Of a stretch of 64,000 nucleotides of DNA, positions 27,113 to 35,162 are shown one piece after another. Origin of the DNA: Pseudoalteromonas viridis (GTDB taxonomy: Bacteria; Pseudomonadota; Gammaproteobacteria; Enterobacterales; Alteromonadaceae); contig NZ_CP072425.1 in the NCBI RefSeq assembly GCF_017742995.1, positions 992,001 to 1,056,000 on the forward strand, read 5' to 3'. Positions within the stretch are counted from its first letter, which is position 1. Every line of letters starts with the position of its first letter. Position numbers and translations under genes: made by a program. Below the pieces are notes generated by a model. The model saw nothing but the letters and a program-made list of their open reading frames with translations, searched no databases and was not told the origin of the DNA.

Positions 27113-30100
27113 ATGCACCAGTTAATGTATACCCTAAAAGCCCAGCAGATCAGTGTCTGGCATGATCAGGGCAAGCTGAAGCTTGCCAGCCAGAGCGATG
27201 TTAGCCAGTCAGACATAGTGGCAACGATCCGGGCACATAAAGCCCAGCTGCTGGATTATTTGCAGCGTCATCACATCAACAGCCGCCTGTGCTTTGAACA
27301 AACTCAGATTTTTGCCAGCGAAAGTGATGCCGCACCGCTGACACTGGGCCAGACACAAATGCTGTTTTCTCAGCAGGTCAGCGATCAGACCCATACTTAT
27401 CACATACCCTGTCTGCTCAAGCTCAGTGCTGAATGCGACATGGCTAAAATGGAGCAGGCGTTGCAGCGCTTGTGTAAGCGACACAGTGCGCTGGACACCT
27501 GCTTTACCAGCAACGCACAAGGTCAGATGCAACAACAAGGTTGCACAACGCCCTTTACGCTGACACAACAACACTGCGATGAAGCAGAACTGACACAAAC
27601 ATGTCAGCAGCTGTTTACCCAGCCTTTTGCACTGCATGAAGCGCGCCCGTTTCGTGCCACCTGGATAAGCACGCAGTCGCACCAGTATTTGTATCTGGTG
27701 TGGCATCACATTGCCTTTGATGGCTGGTCGCTGGGGGTCTTTTTAGCGCAGCTGCAAGCCAGTTACCAGCAAACGCCACTGGCAGACACCTTGCAGTTTA
27801 ATGACTACGCTCACTGGCAGGCACAGCGCCTCAGTGCGCAGCGTATTGCCACGCTAAAAGACTATTGGCAAACACAACTGGACAGCCACAGCGCCCTGCA
27901 TCTGCCCTGTGCCAACGCCAGGCCAAAAGTCTTTGACCACAGCGGGAAAAATATCACACTGACTCTGCCTGACGGCAGTGACGAGCAACTCCAGGCGCTG
28001 GCAAAACGTCATAAAATCAGCACCAACACGCTGGGCCTTGCGGCCTGGTTTCACACTTTGTGTTTATACAATGGTCAGCAGGATCTGATCATCGGCCTGC
28101 CCAGCGATAACCGCCCCAACCAGGCCTGTCAGCAGATCCTTGGCTATTTTGTCAATTCCCTGCCGATCCGATTACAGGCTGAACTGAACCTCTCCATGAG
28201 CGACTGGCTGGCGCTGGTACAGCGTCAGGTCAATGAAGCCAAAGCCCATCAGGACTTGCCTTTCGAAGAAATCAAATCGGCGCTGGCGGTGACCATGGAC
28301 ACCAGCCGCCACCCGATATTCCAGACCATGTTCACCTCCAGCCAGTTTCAGCAAGGCCGTGCGCACACGCTGTGGCAACAACACCACACAGCAACGGATG
28401 CCGATGTGACCGCTAAGTTTGACCTGACCATGCATCTGGAATTGGCTCCCGGACAGGCGCAAGTAAACCTCAACTATGCCAGCGCGCTGTACAGCGAGGC
28501 ACACGCCCAGCGTATCGCCACCTTATATACCCGGATATTAGCGGCTTACGCAGACAGCCAGACAAGCCAGCAGACGCCACTGTTTAACCTGCCGCTCCTC
28601 AGTGAGGCCGATCTCGCGGAGCAACAGCAGCTGAGCGGCCTGTCACAGGCTTTTCCGGCACCGCACACGATCACCGAGCGCTTTGCTGATATGGCATCGC
28701 GCTATGCACAGCGCCCTGCGCTAGTTACGGCTGAGCGACAGTGGACCTATCAGCAGCTGGATCAGGAAACCAATCGACTGGCTGCGCAGATCCAGGCCTT
28801 TGCGCCTCAGGCTCGGGTCGTCGCCCTGCATATGCCGGGCGATGCCGCTTTGGTCATTGCCATGCTGGCCACGCTCAAGGCCGGGGCTGCTTACACCACC
28901 TTGCCCTGTAAGGACCCGTTGCCACGACGTGCCTATCAGCTGGAAGACAGCCAGGCAGAGCTGCTGCTCACCCAGGGCACCCAAGTTGAAGAGGCAGAGC
29001 TACTGGCCGACGCAGCCCAGCTGCCGTTACTGAATGTCGACGACATCATTGGCAATACCTCACTCAGCACGCAACCGGTGCACAGTGAAATCACTCCTCA
29101 CAGCCTGGCGAATATCATTTATACCTCGGGCACCACGGGACAGCCCAAAGGCGTGATGGTCAGTCACTATGGCTGTACTTCTTTAACCCTGGATAACACT
29201 TATATTAGCGTCACGCCTCAGTCGCGCTTTATGCAACTGGCAAACCCGGCGTTTGATGCAACCACCTTTGAGGTATGGATGCCGCTGCTCAATGGCGCGA
29301 GCCTCTACTGTGGCTATAACGACCTGCTGAGTCAGGTCGCCGGGTTTAAGGCGCTGCTGAATGAGCAAGGCATCACCACGCTGTGGCTGACCCGGGCATT
29401 ATTCGACACGCTGTATCAGCAGGACCCCACGCTGTTTGCCTCGCTGGAACATCTTCTGGTGGGCGGTGAAGCCCTGACCTGCGAGCTGGTCAATCAGCTG
29501 CTCAGCTCCGCTTATGCGCCGGCGCATTTTATCAACGGCTATGGCCCAACCGAGTGCACCACCTTTACGACCTGCTACGAGCTCAGCAATACACATGCTC
29601 AGATCCCGATTGGGGCACCCATCGCCGGACGCGCTACGGTGGTGCTGGGCCAACAAGGCCAGCTGATGCCGACAGGCTGCCCCGGCGAGCTATACATCAC
29701 CGGAGCCGGTCTGGCCCAGGGCTATCTCAATCGCGAGGCACTGAGTGAAGAAAAGTTTGTCACCCTGAGCCTGTTTGATAAGGCCCACCGTTACTATCGC
29801 AGTGGCGATCTGGTGTACTGGCAAGCAGACGGCACGCTGGCCTATCTGGGCCGCAATGATGAGCAGGTCAAGATCCGTGGCCATCGCGTGGAGCTGGGCG
29901 AAATCGAGCAGCAACTCAATGTGCTGCCTCAGATCAGTAACTGCGCCGTGGTGGTGCGCCAGCATCAGGGCAACAGTCAGCTCGATGCCTATGTGGTGCT
30001 TGCCCAGCAGCAAGATACCGCAGCGCAGCTTGCTGTGATCCGGGACACACTGAACCAGCGCCTGCCGGGCTATATGCAGCCCCATACCCTCAGTGCCATT

Positions 30101-31234
30101 GAGCAACTGCCACTGACCGCCAATGGCAAGCTGGATAAGCGTCGCCTGCCGGCGCCACAGCAGGTTGCAGACACAGTGATTGCGCCCGATACGGCGACAG
30201 AGAAGAAACTGCTGCTCCTTTGGCAATCCCTGTTGGGCTTAGACAGCATGTGTGTGACTCAGCCTGTGATGCACTATGGTGCCGACTCCATCCGGCTGCT
30301 GCACTTTTGCAGCGCGGCCAGTAAAGAAGGCTGGCAGCTGACCCCAAAACTGGTGATAGAGCACAACACCATACGTGCCCAGGCCCAGCTGCTGGATCAG
30401 CAAAACCGCGATCTGTTCAACGGTATGAATGATGACGAAGCACTGCAGGCCGTATTACAGCTGCCACACTTTGAGCCCGGCTTGATCCGTCCGGCCACGG
30501 TATCCGATGCCGCGGTGATCCACCTGTTCCCGGCCGCCGCCAGTGCCGACAGCTTTAACCCATTGATTGCCCGATTAAATGAGCATTTCGCAGTGCACGC
30601 ACTGGAGAATGTGAAAATCTTCACCGGTCGTCACCTCAACCAGCTAAGCCTGATACGGTATTATGCCGAGCGGATCATCGCGCACCAAAGCGAAGGACCT
30701 TATTATCTGGGTGGCTTCTGTGAAGGCGCAGCTCTGAGCCTGGAAGTGGCCAGACACCTGGAATCTCTGGGCCATGAAGTGGCGCATAGCTTCCTGATTG
30801 ACCCCATTATTCCGCAACTGAGCGCAGCGCAGCTGGCTGAAGCAGAGCAGCGTGTGCAGGACAGTGATCCAGGCCTGGAAACCTGGCCGGTAGGACGCGC
30901 CTTTGTGGACTTTGTGCGCCACTTCCACACCGCCGACCCTTACCCCTATTCGGTGAGCTTTTTTACAGCCGACCGGGTGAATGATGACGCCATGCCTACC
31001 CAGGTGCTGGGGCTGTTCGAGCCGGTGTTTGATGTGCCTACCGTGTATAAGGCCACCTTTGCATTGCCCGACAACGGCTTTGCGTCATTGCTGCCGCAGG
31101 CCAAGTACATCCGCCTGCACAGCGCCCATGATGAAATTATGACCGATGAACAGGACCTGCACTGCATTGCAACACGCATCAATCAGGTTTTGGCCTCGGC
31201 CCATCCCCATCTTGTTCAGGAGCGACGCGCATGA
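27113..31234 (+). CDS. NRPS subunit 3, module 5 with thioesterase (dock-C-A-T-TE)
   Basis: Terminal synthetase, 1373 residues from the ATG at 27113, chosen because GAGG lies 6 nt upstream; an ATG at 27101 overlaps the NRPS2 stop (TAATG) but has a poor ribosome binding site. Domains: TubC-type docking domain (1-55), condensation (HHIAFDG, 198-204), adenylation (YTSGTTGQPKG from 670), carrier (GADSI, Ser1059), thioesterase (about 1120-1370). Pocket residues DAFWLGGTF(K) are a valine code. The thioesterase nucleophile elbow is GGFCEGA, so Cys1203 replaces the usual Ser; Asp1230 (FLIDP) and His1339 (HSAHDEIM) complete a plausible triad. It releases the finished peptide by hydrolysis, cyclisation or lactone formation. 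It overlaps the exporter gene by 4 bp. Confidence 0.96.
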   Translation: MHQLMYTLKAQQISVWHDQGKLKLASQSDVSQSDIVATIRAHKAQLLDYLQRHHINSRLCFEQTQIFASESDAAPLTLGQTQMLFSQQVSDQTHTYHIPCLLKLSAECDMAKMEQALQRLCKRHSALDTCFTSNAQGQMQQQGCTTPFTLTQQHCDEAELTQTCQQLFTQPFALHEARPFRATWISTQSHQYLYLVWHHIAFDGWSLGVFLAQLQASYQQTPLADTLQFNDYAHWQAQRLSAQRIATLKDYWQTQLDSHSALHLPCANARPKVFDHSGKNITLTLPDGSDEQLQALAKRHKISTNTLGLAAWFHTLCLYNGQQDLIIGLPSDNRPNQACQQILGYFVNSLPIRLQAELNLSMSDWLALVQRQVNEAKAHQDLPFEEIKSALAVTMDTSRHPIFQTMFTSSQFQQGRAHTLWQQHHTATDADVTAKFDLTMHLELAPGQAQVNLNYASALYSEAHAQRIATLYTRILAAYADSQTSQQTPLFNLPLLSEADLAEQQQLSGLSQAFPAPHTITERFADMASRYAQRPALVTAERQWTYQQLDQETNRLAAQIQAFAPQARVVALHMPGDAALVIAMLATLKAGAAYTTLPCKDPLPRRAYQLEDSQAELLLTQGTQVEEAELLADAAQLPLLNVDDIIGNTSLSTQPVHSEITPHSLANIIYTSGTTGQPKGVMVSHYGCTSLTLDNTYISVTPQSRFMQLANPAFDATTFEVWMPLLNGASLYCGYNDLLSQVAGFKALLNEQGITTLWLTRALFDTLYQQDPTLFASLEHLLVGGEALTCELVNQLLSSAYAPAHFINGYGPTECTTFTTCYELSNTHAQIPIGAPIAGRATVVLGQQGQLMPTGCPGELYITGAGLAQGYLNREALSEEKFVTLSLFDKAHRYYRSGDLVYWQADGTLAYLGRNDEQVKIRGHRVELGEIEQQLNVLPQISNCAVVVRQHQGNSQLDAYVVLAQQQDTAAQLAVIRDTLNQRLPGYMQPHTLSAIEQLPLTANGKLDKRRLPAPQQVADTVIAPDTATEKKLLLLWQSLLGLDSMCVTQPVMHYGADSIRLLHFCSAASKEGWQLTPKLVIEHNTIRAQAQLLDQQNRDLFNGMNDDEALQAVLQLPHFEPGLIRPATVSDAAVIHLFPAAASADSFNPLIARLNEHFAVHALENVKIFTGRHLNQLSLIRYYAERIIAHQSEGPYYLGGFCEGAALSLEVARHLESLGHEVAHSFLIDPIIPQLSAAQLAEAEQRVQDSDPGLETWPVGRAFVDFVRHFHTADPYPYSVSFFTADRVNDDAMPTQVLGLFEPVFDVPTVYKATFALPDNGFASLLPQAKYIRLHSAHDEIMTDEQDLHCIATRINQVLASAHPHLVQERRA

Positions 31235-32514
31235 ACAAACAACAACTGTGTAAGCGCTACGGCATACACCTTGGCCTGACCATGTTTGCGGCCATGCTGC
31301 TGCTGCCCATTCTGACCCCTTATCTGCTTGCCCAGGGGTTTGTGGTCAGCCAGATTGCCATTGCCATGGTGGTCATGAGCGCGGTGATCATTGTCAGTGA
31401 AGTGCCAAGCGGGGCCCTTGCCGACCATTTCGGTCGTCGCCGGTTGTTTTGCTGCTCGCTGATCTTTGCCCTGCTGACCAACTTATTGCTGCTGGTAGCC
31501 ACTGATTTTGTCACTTTGCTGATCGCGGTCAGCTGCTGGGGACTGAATCAGGCCACCCTGAGTGGTACGCTCAACGCCTGGTTTGTGGAGCGCTTTAAAG
31601 AAGCCGAGGGCGAGCAAACCCTGAATCAGGGGTTTGCATCGGCCTACGGACTGGCCTATGGCATTGGCGCGTCTTCTGCGGTGCTCTCTGCTGTGTTTCT
31701 GGCCTTTGGCAATCAGTTGGGGCTGTCGACCTTGCAGATGTACCAGCTGATCTTTATCGTTTCCAGTATTGGATTTGTTTTGCTGCTGCCACTGACATTT
31801 CATTGGGTAAAGGAAGTGAAATTGCCCTCAGAGCATAGCTTTAAACAGGCGCTGAACCATCATGTTGGCACCACCATCAAAACAGTGCGGCAACCCGCAC
31901 TTGCGAAGCTGCTGATTGCATTGGTGATAGTCATTCCGGTCAGCGCCAGTATCGAAAAGTTCTGGCCTATCTTTGTGCACCAGCTGGAGCAGGTTGATAT
32001 GGATGCGGTGGCCTGGTTATTCCCGGCGGTAATGGCGGCGACCTTTGCCCTCAACGGGGTGGCAGCGGTCCTCAGCGCGAAGCTGTGTACACTCCTCAAT
32101 CAGAAACTGGGACAAGCCATGGCCGTTGCTCACCTACTTAAGCTAGTTGCCTTAGTGGCCATGGCGCTGGCCCCGGGCCTGAGCTGGTTTGTGGCAGCGT
32201 TACTGCTGTTCTTCCTGTGCTTTGGCCTGACTCAGCCTGCGCAGTTACAACTGCAACATCAGCTGTGCGACAACAGTGTGCGGGCCACTATAGAGTCACT
32301 CGGTTCCTTGACCACTCGGATGGGTGGGATGCTGGGTGCCGCGCTGACGGGCGCTTTACTCAACCTGGTATCTCTGCCGGTCAGCTGGTTGCTGCTTGGT
32401 GCCCTGTCGCTGCTGGGCATAGTGCTGTTATTCAGCCCATCGCTCAACCAGCCAGAGCAGCCAGAAGACAAAGAAACCACGCCCGAGGCGGCGCCCGCAG
32501 ACGTCAGCGTCTGA
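31231..32514 (+). CDS. MFS transporter, probable exporter of the NRPS product
   Basis: Twelve-helix major facilitator superfamily protein of the drug/H+ antiporter type, 427 residues. Motif A is visible after helix 2 (GALADHFGRRRLF). Its ATG overlaps the NRPS3 stop (ATGA) with AGGAG 8 nt upstream, so it is translationally coupled. This position strongly suggests it exports the peptide or gives self-resistance. The C-terminal tail is soluble and acidic/proline-rich. Its 3' end overlaps the convergent FAH-family gene by 11 bp, with no terminator between them. Confidence 0.92.
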   Translation: MNKQQLCKRYGIHLGLTMFAAMLLLPILTPYLLAQGFVVSQIAIAMVVMSAVIIVSEVPSGALADHFGRRRLFCCSLIFALLTNLLLLVATDFVTLLIAVSCWGLNQATLSGTLNAWFVERFKEAEGEQTLNQGFASAYGLAYGIGASSAVLSAVFLAFGNQLGLSTLQMYQLIFIVSSIGFVLLLPLTFHWVKEVKLPSEHSFKQALNHHVGTTIKTVRQPALAKLLIALVIVIPVSASIEKFWPIFVHQLEQVDMDAVAWLFPAVMAATFALNGVAAVLSAKLCTLLNQKLGQAMAVAHLLKLVALVAMALAPGLSWFVAALLLFFLCFGLTQPAQLQLQHQLCDNSVRATIESLGSLTTRMGGMLGAALTGALLNLVSLPVSWLLLGALSLLGIVLLFSPSLNQPEQPEDKETTPEAAPADVSV

Positions 32515-33169
32515 CGGTCACACTCGATGTATAACGAGGGGCATCCTGGAGCTGTAGTGTCAGGGTGTCGCCCTCCTTGAGTGCACCAACGCCCTGCGGG
32601 GTGCCCGTCATAATGATATCGCCCGGATGCAGGGTGAAATAACGGCTGATCTCGCGCAGCAAAGTGGCCAGCGAAAAAATCATCAGGCTGCTGTCGCCGT
32701 GCTGTTTAAGGACGTCATTTTGCCAGAATCGATAGTGCAACTCGGTGTTTTCATCGAGACCCTGAACGGGCGTGAAGGGAGTCAGCGCACAACTTTGATC
32801 AAACGCCTTCGCACATTCCCAGGGGTGCCCTTGTTGCTTCAGTTTGGTTTGTAAGTCCCTGAGTGTCAGGTCCAGCCCGGTTGCAATACCGCAGATGTGT
32901 TGCAGCGGCGCGCGGGTGTTGCTGTTTATGGTTTCCCCCACCAACAGCACCAGTTCAGCTTCATAATGGTGCTCACCCAGTGCGGCATTGAGTGCCAGTG
33001 GCGCTTGAAAGTCGCAAAACGCCGAAGCAGGTTTAATAAAAAGTAGTGGGCTGTCCGGTATCGGATTGTTTAACTCTTCTGCATGTGCCACATAATTGCG
33101 ACCCACACACACGGCCTTGCCAACTCCCAGAGCAACTGCGTCGCCCGAATTCCATACATGCTGGTACAT
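32504..33169 (-). CDS. Fumarylacetoacetate hydrolase family protein
   Basis: Metal-dependent C-C bond hydrolase/decarboxylase of the FAH superfamily, in the short group that includes YcgM and human FAHD1 (acylpyruvase/oxaloacetate decarboxylase). It has 221 residues. Visible features are VGRNYVAHAEELNNP at the N-terminus, the metal-binding HYEAEL pair of Glu, GLDLTLRDLQ with the third acidic ligand, the conserved Lys in CAKAFDQS, and TGTPQGVG. It converges with the NRPS operon exporter. Nothing ties it directly to peptide synthesis; a general metabolic role is more likely. Confidence 0.9.
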   Translation of the reverse strand: MYQHVWNSGDAVALGVGKAVCVGRNYVAHAEELNNPIPDSPLLFIKPASAFCDFQAPLALNAALGEHHYEAELVLLVGETINSNTRAPLQHICGIATGLDLTLRDLQTKLKQQGHPWECAKAFDQSCALTPFTPVQGLDENTELHYRFWQNDVLKQHGDSSLMIFSLATLLREISRYFTLHPGDIIMTGTPQGVGALKEGDTLTLQLQDAPRYTSSVTVRR

Positions 33170-33421
33170 AAAGACCTCCGTTCATAAATGAGTGACAAGT
33201 ATAACGGATAAGCGTATCAACACAGAGCCCGCCGCCTTAATGTTGGATATAACCAATATGAATAACAATCGCCTTTTTACTCTAGCCAACAAAGGTAAAG
33301 TTAAATTGCCGCAGCCTCACGGTTTGCTTTACATTGTCACCACGGCCGATAGGCGCGCCAGTTGCAAGGGATCCGCAGTCAGGATATAACAAAATATAAA
33401 CAAAAAAGACAAAGGTAAATC

Positions 33422-34099
33422 ATGAAACAACATGCGAACGTGCCCCTCAACGACTTTGTTGAGTACCCACAGGAAGAAATGCTAAACCGAGCCACCGAGT
33501 TTTTGGATGAGGCAAAGCGCCGTCACACTATCCGCAGCTTTAGTGATCGGCCGGTACCCAAAGAAATTATTGAAGCCTGCATTAAAACGGCAGGCTCTGC
33601 CCCCAGTGGTGCGAATCACCAGCCCTGGCATTTTGTGGCCATCCACAGCCAGGACGTGAAGCAACAGATCCGCGCTGCCGCAGAGCAACAGGAACAGGCC
33701 TTTTATGAGGGCCGCGCCGGTGAAGAGTGGCTAGATGCTTTAAAGCCGCTTGGCACCGATGCCGATAAACCCTATCTGGAGCATGCCCCCTGGCTGATTG
33801 CCATCTTTAGCCAGAAAAAAGGCGGTATTCACAGCGAGGACAAGCATACCAACTATTATGTCCATGAATCCGTTGGTATTGCGACTGGCTTTCTGATCCA
33901 GGCTTTGCACCATGCCGGGCTGGCCACGTTGACCCACACGCCGAAACCCATGAGCTTCCTGATGGAGATCTGTCAGCGCGATAAGGAAAACGAGCGCCCT
34001 TATATGTTGCTGATCGCCGGTTATCCGGCCGAGGATGCCACCGTGCCAGAACACGCGCTGGTTAAAAAGCCGCTTGAGGAGATCGCGACTTTTCTGTAG
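33422..34099 (+). CDS. Nitroreductase-fold flavoprotein, iodotyrosine deiodinase-like
   Basis: FMN-dependent reductase of the nitroreductase fold, 225 residues. It resembles vertebrate iodotyrosine deiodinase rather than classical nitroreductases: RRHTIRSFSDRPVP with FMN-phosphate Arg residues, AGSAPSGANHQPWHFV, then a lid region with EQAFYEGRAG...WLDALKPL corresponding to the Glu/Tyr/Lys that clamp the substrate in the human enzyme, then TPKPMSFL and GYPAEDATVPE. Bacterial members reductively dehalogenate halotyrosines. The last 38 bp overlap the convergent HlyD-family gene. AAAGG precedes the start. Confidence 0.85.
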   Translation: MKQHANVPLNDFVEYPQEEMLNRATEFLDEAKRRHTIRSFSDRPVPKEIIEACIKTAGSAPSGANHQPWHFVAIHSQDVKQQIRAAAEQQEQAFYEGRAGEEWLDALKPLGTDADKPYLEHAPWLIAIFSQKKGGIHSEDKHTNYYVHESVGIATGFLIQALHHAGLATLTHTPKPMSFLMEICQRDKENERPYMLLIAGYPAEDATVPEHALVKKPLEEIATFL

Positions 34100-35162
34100 C
34101 AGCAGTCACGCCTGTCGGTGTGCCTGCAACCAGCAGCTCACCGACTTGCAGACCACTTATCACCTCAACCTGATCGCCATACTCCCTGCCAAGGCGAATA
34201 AAGCGGCTTTGCACCTGGCCGTTATCGAGCACCGCCACTTTACTGAGCTGGCCATAATGTTGTACTAAAGCCGTGGGGATCAGCACCGCCGGGCGCTCGC
34301 TCCCGGGCAACTTTAACATGGCGTACATGCCCGGGATCACGCCCTGTGCCCACTGCATATCCAGCTTCACCGTAAAGCTGCGTGCGCCGCGATCGGCCAC
34401 CGGGACCAGTTCGCTGATGGTGGCATATTGCGTCGCCTCGGCCGCCGGAATACTCACCTGATGACGCGCCCCGATTGTCAGCTCGCTGAGCAAGCGCTCA
34501 CGCACCGAGACCTCAACCTGCAACTGCGCCGGGTTATAAATGGAAACCAGCGGCGCGCCGGGATTGAGCATGGCACCCGGCTCTTGCAAGCGCGCGACCA
34601 AAGTGCCGGAGATGGGTGCCCGCACCTGGGTATAACTTAAGGCCACTTCAGCGCCAGCATATTGTTGTGCCAGGGCCGCTTCTTTGGCGGTCAGTTCATT
34701 CACCTGAGTCTGCCATTCATCCACCTGATTATGGGCAACCAGGCCTTTTTGCTGGAGCGCCTGTGCACGCGCGAGCTGTTTTTTTGCCTGAGTCAGCTGT
34801 GCCAGATTAGCCTGCTGTTCGGCTTTCACCGCCTCCAGCTGTGCTCGCAAGTCGGCATCATCCAGCGTGGCAATCAACTGACCTGCCTGGATCGGATCGC
34901 CAGAGCGCACCGTCAGGGTTTTCAGCTGTGCCAGCACGCGGCTGGCGACAACTGTGTTGTGTTTGGCAATCACGCTGCCCGGGATCTGCTCTACGTCCTT
35001 GACCAGTCGCTGCTCAACTTCGTGCAAGTTCAGCTTTGGTACAGTGCTGTGCGGCTTATCCCCGGGCGACACTTTGCTGTTAAACATCCCGGCCATCCAG
35101 CCCACCGCCACCAGCAACAAGGCAATCGCCAGCACGGGGCGCAAAAATCGAATATCAAACAT
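34062..35162 (-). CDS. RND efflux periplasmic adaptor (HlyD/AcrA family)
   Basis: Membrane-fusion protein linking the inner-membrane pump to an outer-membrane channel. It starts at MFDIRFLRPVLAIALLL (GGAG 7 nt upstream; the ATG lies inside the last codons of the RND gene), giving 366 residues. It has an N-terminal membrane anchor, a lipoyl half-motif (VRSGDPIQAGQLIATLDD), a coiled-coil hairpin rich in Ala/Gln/Leu (about 105-175), the second lipoyl half (TQVRAPISGTLVARLQEPGA) and beta-barrel domains. It is co-transcribed with the RND permease. No outer-membrane factor gene is adjacent. Confidence 0.92.
   Translation of the reverse strand: MFDIRFLRPVLAIALLLVAVGWMAGMFNSKVSPGDKPHSTVPKLNLHEVEQRLVKDVEQIPGSVIAKHNTVVASRVLAQLKTLTVRSGDPIQAGQLIATLDDADLRAQLEAVKAEQQANLAQLTQAKKQLARAQALQQKGLVAHNQVDEWQTQVNELTAKEAALAQQYAGAEVALSYTQVRAPISGTLVARLQEPGAMLNPGAPLVSIYNPAQLQVEVSVRERLLSELTIGARHQVSIPAAEATQYATISELVPVADRGARSFTVKLDMQWAQGVIPGMYAMLKLPGSERPAVLIPTALVQHYGQLSKVAVLDNGQVQSRFIRLGREYGDQVEVISGLQVGELLVAGTPTGVTAATEKSRSPQAAF

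Noticed and set aside
31231..34099. Extension of the NRPS cluster to include the FAH hydrolase and nitroreductase-fold gene
   Set aside because: The FAH gene is on the opposite strand, and neither has a domain that requires a peptide substrate; the flavoprotein is kept as a separate lower-confidence finding only.
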